Assembly: GCA_029891385.1 (NCBI GenBank)
Contig: CM057233.1
Span: 49,430,063-49,494,062 of the forward strand
From: Erythroxylum novogranatense
Lineage: Eukaryota > Streptophyta > Magnoliopsida > Malpighiales > Erythroxylaceae
DNA: 64,000 bases
Reading direction: 5' to 3'
Below the pieces are notes generated by a model, which did not search any database, was not told where the DNA came from, and worked only from the letters and a program-made list of their open reading frames with translations. Of this stretch, positions 54,353-64,000 are shown one piece after another. Numbering within the stretch: the first letter of the stretch is position 1; every line of letters begins with the position of its first letter. Made by a program: the position numbers and the translations under genes.

Positions 54353-54526
54353 TTTTAGGTAGAGATACCGAAGACTCCCTATTGGCTCCTTCTGATCCTA
54401 GATCAATGGATTATCCCACTTCATCACCTATAGCAGATGACCTACAATAAGCAATAACTTCAATTACTATCCGTATTTTTCATGATATTTCGTGTCTAAT
54501 ATTCCTATATATCCTTATGGATGGCA
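54353..54526 (-). other. Untranslated leader of C
   Basis: About 170 bp between gag and the primer site; nothing recognisable. Confidence 0.5.
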
Positions 54527-54543
54527 ACCATGCTCTAATACTA
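54527..54543 (-). promoter_or_regulatory. Primer-binding site of C (degraded tRNA-iMet type)
   Basis: Minus strand TAGTATTAGAGCATGGT against TGGTATCAGAGCC...; two of the changes are G to A and C to T. Confidence 0.65.
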
Positions 54544-54548
54544 CCCAC

Positions 54549-54689
54549 TATGGCACCTCACTCCCATCAGACATTTGCGCCTGTACGTCCTTCTAACATT
54601 CAAGCACAAGCTCGGCAGAAGTGGTGCACCAACTACATCACTTTCACTTACTCATGGAATCATAAATTAAAACATAAGAATCACCATGG
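54549..54689 (-). repeat. 5' LTR of C, left piece
   Basis: Matches 38515 onward (GGCACCTCACTCCCATCAG). Interrupted by solo LTR B at 54695. Confidence 0.88.
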
Positions 54690-54694
54690 CTAAA
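54690..54694. repeat. Target-site duplication of B, left
   Basis: CTAAA. The sister LTR keeps the empty site as ATGGCTAAAACCC near 38654. Confidence 0.95.
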
Positions 54695-57600
54695 TGTTGG
54701 ACCCCGTCTCCGAGGCCCAACATTCGGGAACCTAAAAACATAGAAGACCCAAAACCGACAACATACTGACCCCAATTTGGCTAACTCGCAAAAGGAAAAT
54801 CAGATCGGCTTCTTAAGAAAATTTATTCCTCATTTTCTAACGATTCTAACACCACTGAAAACGCTCAATTCGGATTAGAAATGAAAAAGTTATGGCCAAA
54901 AATACTATCTAAAGAAAAACAGTCAAAACTGAATACTCTACCGACTTCAAATCAGAAATATAAAATCTTAAAGGCTAAATTGTCAGTCGGTTCCTTCATA
55001 AAACTTGTAGATTTTTGTCTCTAGTTTAAACTAAAACAAGAATCGACCCGATCGGAGCTCCATAGCTCAAGATATTTCAAAATCATTGAAGTATATTCAG
55101 ACTTTAACGACCAACCATCACACTTTGTTTCAATCCACTTTTTATAATTTAAAAGCAATATTGACAAATCAGGTATAAAAATATAGAAAATTTTCTTAAG
55201 AATCTATCGCTTCAAAAATGAGGTCGATCGGAGGTGTGTGCAAAAAGTTATGGCCAAAAGAAGGAAGAAGGGTCATCGGCCGCCAGAACCGACCCCAAAC
55301 GCCTCTGCCCAAGCCCAATGGGCGATCGCCTCACACGCTTCATGGGCGGCGCCTCAGCCCGACCTATCAGACTTCTAACCTTAATATCTTTTAACTTCGA
55401 GCTCCAAATCAGACAAGGTTTGATTCATTAGAAAGCTAAGCGACAGCTCTACCATTTTTAAGAAGGACTCAAAGACAAGCGCGGCCACTAAGGAAATCAA
55501 AAGTTTACTTCAAGACAGATCGACTAGCTCCTCCTAAACAGTACCAGAACTTGCAAGTACCATAACTTTTGACCCTGAACTCCAAATTTTACAAACTTAG
55601 TGGCTATAGAAAGGTAAGAGAACGCCCTAAAACTTTCATGAAGACCAAAAGAACAAACTCCAAATCTATACAGGTCGCATATAGATTCAAAGTTTCTGCT
55701 AAAACAAATCCATCATTTTTGGCAGCACCTGCACTCCACTTTAACAACTCACCTCTTCCAATTTACACACCCTGAATATGGCTCATACTACATCATGGAA
55801 AGCTCTACAGATCACCTAGCACCCTCAAGGAGTCTAAATGATCCTATTCGACCTATAACAACTCAAAATTTGGCTGAATGCACAATATATCCAAAATTGA
55901 CCACATCAGCCTAGAATTTCAACAGCTCACAAACCTTAGCAAATTTACAATGAGCTCTCCCAAAGCAGAATTCCAACAATTAAAAGACTCACACACATAC
56001 CCTTTTCAAGATCCCACATACAGATCGCAATTCAACATAAACACATGAAGAAGAGAGTACTAGAGCTCTCATTCTCTTTTTAAACATAACAGAAGTTCAT
56101 ACACAGCTTTAGTTCCATATCAGCATGTTCATCATATCCATCCAGAATCAAGTACAAAATACAAAGTATGAGATGCTCAATGCTTGATATGCTTATAAAG
56201 CTATCCAAAAGCTAGTTACTAACTTAATACAAAAGTGTCTAAGATTTCTTGGAGTTATGCCCGATGCCTTGCAAGGTTCAGCAATCAACTTGAATTTGCA
56301 CCTGAGGAGGGAGAATGGGGTGAGCAAAACACGGCTCAGTGGCTAACACGTTTATAGCCATCGAGTAATGAGCCATACAACACATAGAGAATCCGAAACA
56401 TTAACAATCTATCATGTAAAATCCAAATAACTCAACTTCATCACATAAATCATAAATTAACCAAAATCATCACATAAGGCATAATATGGAATCTTCTATC
56501 AATTAAAGCACATATTATGCATCATAAACACCAAAATGATGAAATGCACACAATTGGCTCGAGAGTTCCTTAAACACAACGGTTTACACCGTAACACAAC
56601 GAGTCCGATTTCTCTGGATCTCGTGGCCCAAAGCGGGCAGCCGGGAGAAGGCTATGGGTCATCGTGCACGAGACTATCGAAACAGGTTCTCTCTTGCCCA
56701 ATCACAACCAATTTATGCTCACATATTCAAACACAAGAATAGCATTTTATGCTTCTTTCATTCTATCGAATCATCATAGTTTTATACTTTCCTTTCAAAT
56801 CACAAGAAATGCACTTTCATTATACACACAATTTAACAAAGATTGAACACATAGGGCATTTGCCCATTACACAACAACTATAAAAATGTTACCCACCTAA
56901 TATCGGAATCCGAATTCAAGATTGCCCTTCCTCCTTGTCTTGAGTGGGGTTTTCTTGATTTCCTTCAATTAAACCATACTCTATTCAATAAATACATTCT
57001 AAAAGAAAGGCATAGCATTCATAAAATCAAGCAAAGGTAAAATAAGCTTTAAACTTAACCTACCCATAAGTCATCTATGCTAGAATAACCAAAACCTTAG
57101 CTTAGAAGTCCCTAAAATCCATAGATCTTACCCTTCTCTTCTATCCTTCTTCAATCTCTACACAAACCCTAACTTGCATTATATCCCATACTTGAATCTA
57201 ACATAAACAAAGATGGAACTTACCTTCAACAAGTAGTTTCTCTTCTTTTTCCTCTTCTTTCTTCCTCCCTTCAAGCTTCCTACGACTCTTCCTTTTCTTC
57301 TTGGCCGAAACCCTCCTTGTCTCCTTGGCTCACGTTTTTTCTCTTCTCTTCTTTTCTTTTGGTTCACGACACTTTGCTTCCTCTCCTTAACTACTTAATT
57401 CATTTATTCTCATCTTTAAAGCCCTCTTCAAAACTACATAGTTTTGATACTCCTCTTAAAACTCACTTGCCACTTTGGGCTCTCCTCCTCACAAGCCTAC
57501 TACACAATAATCCACTTCTTTCTACTCCTCCTTCTTCTTATTCCATTTATTCCTAAAGCCCATTCCTCCAACACAATTCTAATCCTTCATTTTAACTTCA

Positions 57601-57751
57601 AAATTCTAATCTCAATCATCCTTGCTAAATCCAAGACTCAATAAAAATATAAATATATATACATATAATTAAAACAATTAAAGAAAAAATAAAGAATAAA
57701 TCAAGTAGATCAATAAATCAATAAAAAAAAAAAAAAATTCGGGGCCCAACA
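54695..57751 (-). mobile_element. Solo LTR B
   Basis: 3057 bp from TGTTGGACCCCG to CGGGGCCCAACA with exact CTAAA duplications and no primer site. The family is close to F, H and J (shared AGCGGGCAG stretch near 56630 and the GTGAGC stretch near 56320), and those are minus-oriented here. It contains palindromes GGCGATCGCC (55321-55330) and GGCGGCGCC (55345-55353). Formed by recombination between two LTRs. Confidence 0.92.
55321..55353 (-). repeat. Possible word pair in LTR B
   Basis: GGCGATCGCC and GGCGGCGCC start 24 bp apart. A second pair is not clear, so this is only a tentative member of the array class. Confidence 0.35.
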
Positions 57752-57756
57752 CTAAA
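57752..57756. repeat. Target-site duplication of B, right
   Basis: CTAAA, identical to 54690-54694. Confidence 0.95.
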
Positions 57757-59471
57757 ACCCAAATTCCTCATTTCATTTCTTAAACAATAGGTACATTATG
57801 GCTTTACAATAGCATTCATATGTATACATTATCACAAAATAATCAGAGTTTACATCTTTGTTTATAGAACATGCTACATACATGAGGGATTATTAAAAAA
57901 ATTTATCTAAATCCCTCAGTCCCAACTGATCAACAATTAAGCCATGTCTTCTATCGAAAATCAGTAGTAGTTCTCTTCTAAATTGACTTAGAAGCTATGT
58001 CGTCTCTCTCAAACCTGAAAAATCAATATGCAATTTTTGGTAATTTTTGTGCACTCCGTGAGTTAACCATCCTTGATGGTTCACTCATATCACATAACAC
58101 AACAATCTATACAATTATATAGTTCATATCATTTCAAGTATCATCATGTAGCATCACAAAACACCTTGTACACAATTTTCACAATTCTCATTCAACGTAA
58201 TTCAATAATACATTACAATCATTCAATTCGTGCATACATCAAGTGTATATATTAGTTGCATTGAAATCCATAAAACTCTACTCATTTGATTTATCAATAA
58301 TAAAAATATAACAAGACATATAACCCTCATTTTCTGGTTTACTAAATCCTTACTCCTTCCCCTTCCAAGTGTATTATTAAACACATCTCTTGCATATCTT
58401 ATCATTCCTACTTCAATTCCTCTTCATTGTCACCTCCATTTCAATTCAAAACATCCACAAAACACATCATACAAGATTGTTGATCATAACCCCATGAACA
58501 GAACATCAACCATGTCTATGTATTCTTCAATATTTCAGCACACATTTAACTCCATTGTCACGTTTCCTTTATTTATAAACTATCATCCTAATTCTCCTCA
58601 CTTTGAGACATTATAATATCCCGTTCTTTCTCTTTTAACTCACTCTACTTTATCTCTATTACAATTACTAACATTTACATTATTACACACCAAAACAAAA
58701 CAAATTCATATACACATTCATCTTCAATTTTCTACAAAAATTCCACTTCATTTTTCACCTTCATTTCACTCTTAACTATCACCTTAATTTATCTCATTTC
58801 AGAACACCATAGTACTCCTTTTTATTAGCTCTAAACTCATCTTTTTTCATCTATAAAACAATCAACTAAATTCACGTAATATACTAAGAAAACATAACAA
58901 AAATATCTAATTTACATGTCATGATTTATGCACTTCTTTTCACACCATTTTAATGATCTTCCAAGTTCAAACCCATCTTTATAACAACTTATGAAAGGTT
59001 AATCATCTTATATGCAAAAACAAGACATTTATATGCACATTTCATCCCTCATGATTCACATATATAATTTCATGATCAAGTCATCAACCTCAAATTAATC
59101 ATCATATTTGTTTCATTTAAGACTATCCATGATGATTAAAGTATAACTTACTTGATTTAGCTTCAAAATCTTCAAACTCTTCAAGAACACCAAGAAGCCC
59201 TAATTTCTCATACAACCCACGTATAACATTATAGAGGTTGGGAGGTTCAGGTTTTCTTGTGGAAAATGAAGAAGACAATAAGGTGAGAGTACCAAGTAAA
59301 ACATGAGAGAGCTAGGTTCAACTTGAATGGAGATTGGTGAGAAAATTTATGAAGGTGAAGAAGAAAGCCACAAAGAAGAAGAAGAAGAAAGCAAGATTCA
59401 AGACAATTTAATGGTCTTCCAAGTAATTAAGAGAATCATGGGATAAGGAAGTGGCTTGGCAAGTGACGCTT
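57757..59471 (-). repeat. 5' LTR of C, right piece (truncated and deleted)
   Basis: Continues the match to the 3' LTR from ACCCAAATTCC. It lacks the 1.28-kb segment present there (junction near 58242) and is cut by LTR H at about 59471, so the LTR start is missing. It carries a hairpin AACCATCCTTGATGGTT at 58065-58081. Confidence 0.88.
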
Positions 59472-59577
59472 AGTTGGACTTCATTTTCGGAGCCCAACTC
59501 CGGAATCATAAAACATGAATGTATTTCCCTGTAGGGTTATTTCATTGAAATCTCCTTAACCATCATCGGTTCATCTT

Positions 59578-59592
59578 CATGCTCTAATACCA
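59578..59592 (-). promoter_or_regulatory. Primer-binding site of H
   Basis: Minus strand TGGTATTAGAGCATG, tRNA-iMet type with one C to T change, four bases from the LTR. Confidence 0.75.
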
Positions 59593-61309
59593 AACAAGTT
59601 AGACCCTATTTTCAGAGCCCAACTATCCAGAATATCATAAGACATGAGTGTGCTTAGCCTATGTCTAGTTTATTTTGAAACAAGAATCAACTCATTAAGA
59701 GCTCTATAGCTCAAGATATGATCAAAAAAGCCAAAGCATGTTCATAACCAATTCATGCTCTTCCAACTCATTCTCTCACTTTCTTTCCATAAATCCTTTT
59801 CAAATCAACTAAAAAGGCTACCAATTTTTATGGAGAGATAGAGGAATGTGTTAGGAATCCAATGCTTTAAGAATCAAGTAATTTGCAGGTCGGCTGACAA
59901 ACCTCTAAAAGGGTAAAAATTGTAATTTAATGTAGTTGTCTCATGTATGTACATCCCATGTAGCTTTCCTAACTTATAATGATCATATCTCTCAACTCCG
60001 ATATCCAAAAATTTCATACTTTGTATCATTGGAAAGCTAGAAAGATAAACTATAACTTGCAAAAAGACAACTGTCTAATTCAACCTAGATCAATACAGTT
60101 TTTTCCCAGAAGTCAGAACACAAATTTTGACCCCTATAAAAGCTTGAAAATGCAATATACAAACTTTGAGAGTCATGAGAAAAAACACAATCATATTTCA
60201 TTATCATTAAAAGATAAGGGTTTTACAAAGCTTCAATGGGAATTTTGAGCCATAATACAACATGTCGTAAAATCCTAAAATACAAAGGGTACTTGAACAA
60301 ACAATACTTAAAATGCGAATAAAGCCTCATGTTTACAAAACCTAGCTTAAAATACAAAAATATGCCTAATCGAAGTGATGCCTTGACTCTCTTTCAGATG
60401 ATCTCTTGCTTATCACCTGAATATGGAAAGGAAAATGGAGGTGAGCTTAAAAGCTCGTGGGTAACAGTTTATAACAAAGAAATAAGCAAAACTTTGAAAA
60501 TATTCTTTTGTCATAGAAAATTCATATTGAATTCATAAAGCACATGTTTGTCAAATTCTCGTCATGTAATCCAATTCATAAGCAACATAATTTATGCATT
60601 CATCAACTTGTTCACAAAATCATATACACATAAGCTCATTAGAATGTTTTAGGTAGGTTCACAAATAGAACGTACTACACATTTCCACATAATGGTCCTC
60701 TGTAGCCATTAAAAAATCGTACTATCACAATCCCACATAATGGTCTTACGTAGCCCTAAACTTAGGGGAGCATGTGAGGGAGCTCCATGCCACTAGCGGG
60801 CAGGCGGGAGAAGACTCTAGTCGAAGTGCACTTGACATACAGAATGGACCACCATAAACCCACATAACATATAATTCATGGCATAAACATATTGCCCTAA
60901 ATGGCACATTTCGGAAACTTGTTTTTCATGAGCATAAAATATTTCAAAAACCATTTCCATGTCCATTTCACAATTCATCAACCAAATTCACATACCAAAC
61001 ATATGGAAATTTCTCAAATCATTCAAAAGCAATAAATGCAATATTTATGAAGCAATTGAAAACATTTTATTCTCTTGATTTAAAAGAAAAATTTAATGGC
61101 TCATTTAATCTATTATAAACATGTAACCCACCTTGAACTCCTTGCTTAAAAACTTGCTCAAAAATGCCTCTCCTTTTCCTCCCCTTGCCTCTCTTGATTC
61201 CTTTAACATTGACAAAATTCCCAATTTAATAGGGTTACAAATTGAAAAACCATAAAGTACATTCACTAAAATTAATTCAAGAATACTTAAACCAATGCAT
61301 TTCCTAAGC

Positions 61310-61314
61310 TTCAT
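61310..61314. repeat. Target-site duplication of G, left
   Basis: TTCAT, repeated at 63645-63649. Confidence 0.92.
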
Positions 61315-63495
61315 TGTTGGACCCCGAACCTTTTTATTAAATGAGAAATTGTTGGTGATTATTCATGTGTAGAAAAGAGGGGAACTCTTGAACTTGAAAT
61401 GAAATAGAAAAGATGGTTTAGACACAAGATGGGTTATATGTGATATGTTGGAAGTTAAAAGTTGGAAAATGTATATGTTCATTAAGTATGCTTCGGTGTT
61501 TTAGCTATAACTTTTGCTCTAGTTATCCGAATTAGATGATTCTTGATTTGGATTAAACTAGAGAGATAAGGCTACAAACCGTTTTGATGTGTTATGTGTT
61601 TATGACATGTGAATAAGTTGATGCATACATGTTTTGTGATTTGTAAATGTGACTACATGATGAGAATTTGAGAAACAAGTGTTTTATGGATTTCAACAAG
61701 GATTTTCTATGAAAATAAACTTTTTGAATGGTTTTGCTTATTTTTCCGTTATAAGCATGTTATCCACGAGCTGTAAAGCTCACCCCTACACTCTTTCCCC
61801 TATTCAGGTGATGAGCAAGGAATCAAGTGAAAGTGAATCAAGGCATGAATCTGAATTTGCATGTTTTGTTTTGTTTTGGAGTAATTGATGTAAAACAAAA
61901 CTATAATTATATTTTGAGCAATTGTCATTCAAGTTCCTTGTGTAATTTGGGGATTTTAGAATATAAATTGTATTGTGGCTTGAAATACCCTTAAAGTTTG
62001 TAAAACTCTTATTTTATGAGGTTAATGAAAAATGGATTTGTGGATGGACATGAAATGTGAATTTGTATATGGAAGACTATGTTGAATGTTGAGTATGAAT
62101 GGTTGGTATATATATGTATATATATATAAACATCAATGAGATGTTATGAATATAGAGATGTTGTTGAATATGAAGAGTCATACGAATTGAGGTTGAGTGT
62201 TGGATGAATTCCAATCAGAAGTTGAATTGTTTTGCATGATGTTGTAATTGAGGAAGTAAAGTTGGGATAAATTCCAAGTTTTGCATGAAGGTAAAATATG
62301 TATGTTGATTTCCAAGGGAAAACTGTATCGATTTAGGTAGAATTGATAAAACTTGTCTTTTTGGAAGTTTTAGTTCGTCTTTATAGTTTTCCAACGCTAT
62401 AAAGTTTGTAATTTTTGGACATCGGAATGAAAAGATATGATTGTTATAAGTTATGATGTTGCATAGAAATTGTGTATGATGACAACTATGGTAAATGATA
62501 GGAAATGGTGGTTTTAATGAACCAAATGAATTGGGATTTGAGAGTTTTATGAGATAATTTTGGAGTTTGAGTTGTTATGAAGTGATTTTGTACTAGAAGA
62601 GTTGAATTTAAGAATATATTGATTGAATATGATGTTAGATTGGATGTAGGAAGCATGGGAGAGGGTTTGGAGGGGTTTTGGGAACCCCATGTCTGTTTAA
62701 CGGACTTTAGGTCCGTTTAACGGACGTTTATGGGTCAAAAAGGACCCCTAGCATCACCCATGTCCATTTAACAGACTTGATGTCCGTTTAACGGACCTTC
62801 TTAGGTGAGAAGGTGCATTTTGGCCCGATAATGTCCGTTAAATGGACATGCATATCCGTTAAACGGACATTCACGGGTCAGCTTCATGAAATCGCAATTT
62901 TTGACCCATTTAGAGGAAGAATCTGACTTTATGGTCTCATGAAAGTTTTAGATCTAGAAGTCTAATTTCAAATGGTCTAAAAACGAAATCAATCAGACAT
63001 TTGCGGTGAAAGTTATGACAATCGTGCCAAGATATGTTACTGCATGATTGAGGTTATGAACATGTTAGATTCTCTCGGTCATAACTTCCTCGTCTGACCT
63101 CCAAATGAAGTGATTCTTGAAGCGATAGATTCCTAAGACATGAATTTATCTCTCCATGAAAATTGATATCTTTTAGTTTTGAGATGAAAAAGTTTGATTG
63201 TAAGAAAGTGAGAGGTCAGTTTAGAGAGCATGATTGAGGTATAAACACACTTTGAAATTTTAAGTATATCTTGAGTTATAGAGCTCCGATTGAGGTGATT
63301 CTTTCTTCAAAGCAAACAAGAGACTTAGATCTACAATTTTATGCAGAAGTCAAGATGTGATTTTGATTATTGGATAGTGTGGCCTCACCAACCTTATGAG
63401 ATGACGGCCAAAGAGGGTTCATTAGAATAACCCTATAGGTTTACAAGATCAAGGTTTATGACTCCAAATGTTGGGCTCCGAAAATGGGGTCAACA
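61315..63495 (+). repeat. LTR of G
   Basis: 2181 bp, shorter than related LTRs; its first part probably carries a deletion. CGAGCTGTAAAGCTCACCCC near 61769 is the counterpart of the stretch in F and H. The word array is at 62691-62868. Confidence 0.85.
62691..62868 (+). repeat. Paired inverted-repeat word array in LTR G
   Basis: Six 15-bp words of the GTCCGTTTAACGGAC type start at 62691, 62711, 62762, 62782, 62833 and 62854. They form three pairs with 20-21 bp inside a pair and 71 bp from pair to pair. Words 62711 and 62782 are exact. Confidence 0.9.
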
Positions 63496-63499
63496 GTTG

Positions 63500-63515
63500 T
63501 GATATCAGAGCAAGC
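63500..63515 (+). promoter_or_regulatory. Primer-binding site of G, first copy
   Basis: TGATATCAGAGCAAGC, four bases after the LTR. Confidence 0.85.
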
Positions 63516-63574
63516 TCAAGTTTCATGTTTTTGCAAGAGTTGGATTCTGGAAACAAGCGCGGACCCAACAGGTG

Positions 63575-63590
63575 TGGTATCAGAGCAAGC
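63575..63590 (+). promoter_or_regulatory. Primer-binding site of G, second copy
   Basis: TGGTATCAGAGCAAGC, 75 bp after the first and preceded by an LTR-end-like CCCAACA. Confidence 0.85.
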
Positions 63591-63644
63591 TCAAGTTTCA
63601 TGATTTCGCAAGAGTTGGATTCTGGAAACAAGCGGGGTCCAACA

Positions 63645-63649
63645 TTCAT
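63645..63649. repeat. Target-site duplication of G, right
   Basis: TTCAT, identical to 61310-61314. Confidence 0.92.
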
Positions 63650-63804
63650 TATCCAAAAACCCTTCTAAAATCCAAAGAACTCAAAAATGCACTTAACTTA
63701 ATTCTTCTTCAAATAAAGAGATGTTCGGCTCAAAAAAAAGCTCTTACCTTAAAAGAAAGCTCTTATCTTCCTATTTCTTTTTCTCTTCTTGATTAACCTC
63801 AAAT

Positions 63805-64000
63805 TGTTGGACCCCGAATCTTGAGTGACAATTTGACTATGATCAAGTGGATGAGTTGATTGAAATTAAGTTGAAGATCATGAAATAAAGAGAGAAAGTA
63901 TGAAAATATGAAAAATTGTGAAATAGTTGACCTTTTTGGCATTTGAAAGTTGACTTTTGTTTGAGGCAAAATTTGATAACATGATCTACATGAAACTTGT
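63805..64000 (+). mobile_element. LTR I, start only
   Basis: TGTTGGACCCCGAATC opens another plus-oriented LTR of the G-like family inside H. It runs out of the window. Confidence 0.65.

Larger units (their letters stand above)
38515..59471 (-). mobile_element. Element C: chromovirus (Tekay/Del-type) with three later insertions
   Basis: Minus strand. Right to left: 5' LTR (59471-54549, broken), primer site, gag, protease, RT, RNase H, integrase, polypurine tract and 3' LTR (42184-38515). Insertions B, D and F interrupt it and account for 3.1, 4.1 and 3.5 kb. Removing F restores continuity of the RT reading. The right end is cut by LTR H, so target duplications cannot be compared. Confidence 0.88.
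61315..63644 (+). mobile_element. Element G: one LTR plus two tandem primer-site/LTR-end units
   Basis: A 2330-bp insertion bounded by exact TTCAT duplications. LTR 61315-63495 (TGTTGGACCCCG to GGGGTCAACA), then two near-identical units (63496-63570 and 63571-63644). Each unit has a 4-nt spacer, a primer site, about 25 nt of leader and about 30 nt resembling an LTR end (finishing CCAACA). No coding part. Confidence 0.88.
59472..63804 (-). mobile_element. LTR H with primer site and short second LTR end; interrupted by G
   Basis: Plus-strand order: a 106-bp LTR-end fragment starting AGTTGGACTTCATTTTCGG, a primer site (59578-59592), then an LTR from 59597 to 61314, insertion G, and LTR again from 63650 to 63804, where LTR I begins. 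Wording matches LTR F (for example GATGCCTTGACTC near 60378). Its right end is not in the window. No word array found; the place where it should be (about 59890) looks deleted. Confidence 0.75.

Noticed and set aside
62106..62128. TA-rich microsatellite as a possible promoter
   Set aside because: Simple repeat in LTR G; similar ones at 45670 and 57650. No supporting signal.
63468..63796. Frame with a twice repeated Ser/Phe/Gly motif
   Set aside because: It is the translated primer-site/LTR-end duplication of G, not a protein repeat.
1..64000. Host protein-coding gene
   Set aside because: No frame shows non-transposon domains, introns with coding exons, or coding-like composition outside transposon remnants.

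Overview
The window looks like intergenic heterochromatin of a flowering plant. I found no host gene, rRNA, tRNA gene or CRISPR array. Nearly every base belongs to nested Ty3/gypsy LTR retrotransposons of two kinds, plus one old RTE-type LINE and SINE-like tails. The plant assignment rests on tRNA-Asp primer sites with Tat/Athila-type gag and pol, tRNA-iMet primer sites with chromovirus (Tekay/Del-type) gag and pol, and LTRs of 1.4 to 4 kb. Species cannot be told.

1-16.7 kb: Tat/Athila-type DNA. A decayed plus-strand pol (1-2 kb) and long 3' region lead into LTR-A. LTR-A is split by a complete minus-strand element N (5656-12628) with an exact 5-bp target duplication; N keeps gag and protease but has lost most of pol. 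After LTR-A come a primer site and the start of gag, fused by deletion to a second 3' region, then LTR-B, another primer site and a longer gag piece. The order is therefore LTR-internal-LTR-internal, a tandem array sharing LTRs.

16.7-21.9 kb: minus-strand chromovirus J (linker, protease, gag, two primer sites, LTR), joined to the Tat gag by a deletion. 21.9-35.6 kb: an RTE-type LINE split by E (23169-34722), an 11.5-kb element with 4-kb LTRs, an exact target duplication and a decayed internal region. 35.7-38.5 kb: SINE-like tails and a very old minus-strand Tat/Athila gag-protease remnant.

38.5-59.5 kb: chromovirus C on the minus strand, carrying three later insertions: F in RT (44358-47904), solo LTR D in the protease-RT linker (48724-52870), and solo LTR B in its 5' LTR (54695-57751). 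59.5-64 kb: minus-strand LTR H, itself interrupted by G (61315-63644) and by the start of LTR I.

The most interesting signal is inside the chromovirus LTRs. Families C, E, F, G and J each carry an array of short inverted-repeat words with shared geometry: words come in pairs 19-22 bp apart, and pairs recur two or three times at a family-specific step (50, 55, 70, 71 or 72 bp). The words differ completely between families while the spacing is kept. LTRs of C, D and E also share a 130-170-nt multi-hairpin block closed by complementary arms, a conserved short hairpin and a conserved donor-like motif. F, G, H and J have repeated LTR-end/primer-site junctions. Differences between sister LTRs pile up at CG and CHG sites, often as indels, so part of the apparent decay may be base-calling error at methylated cytosines.
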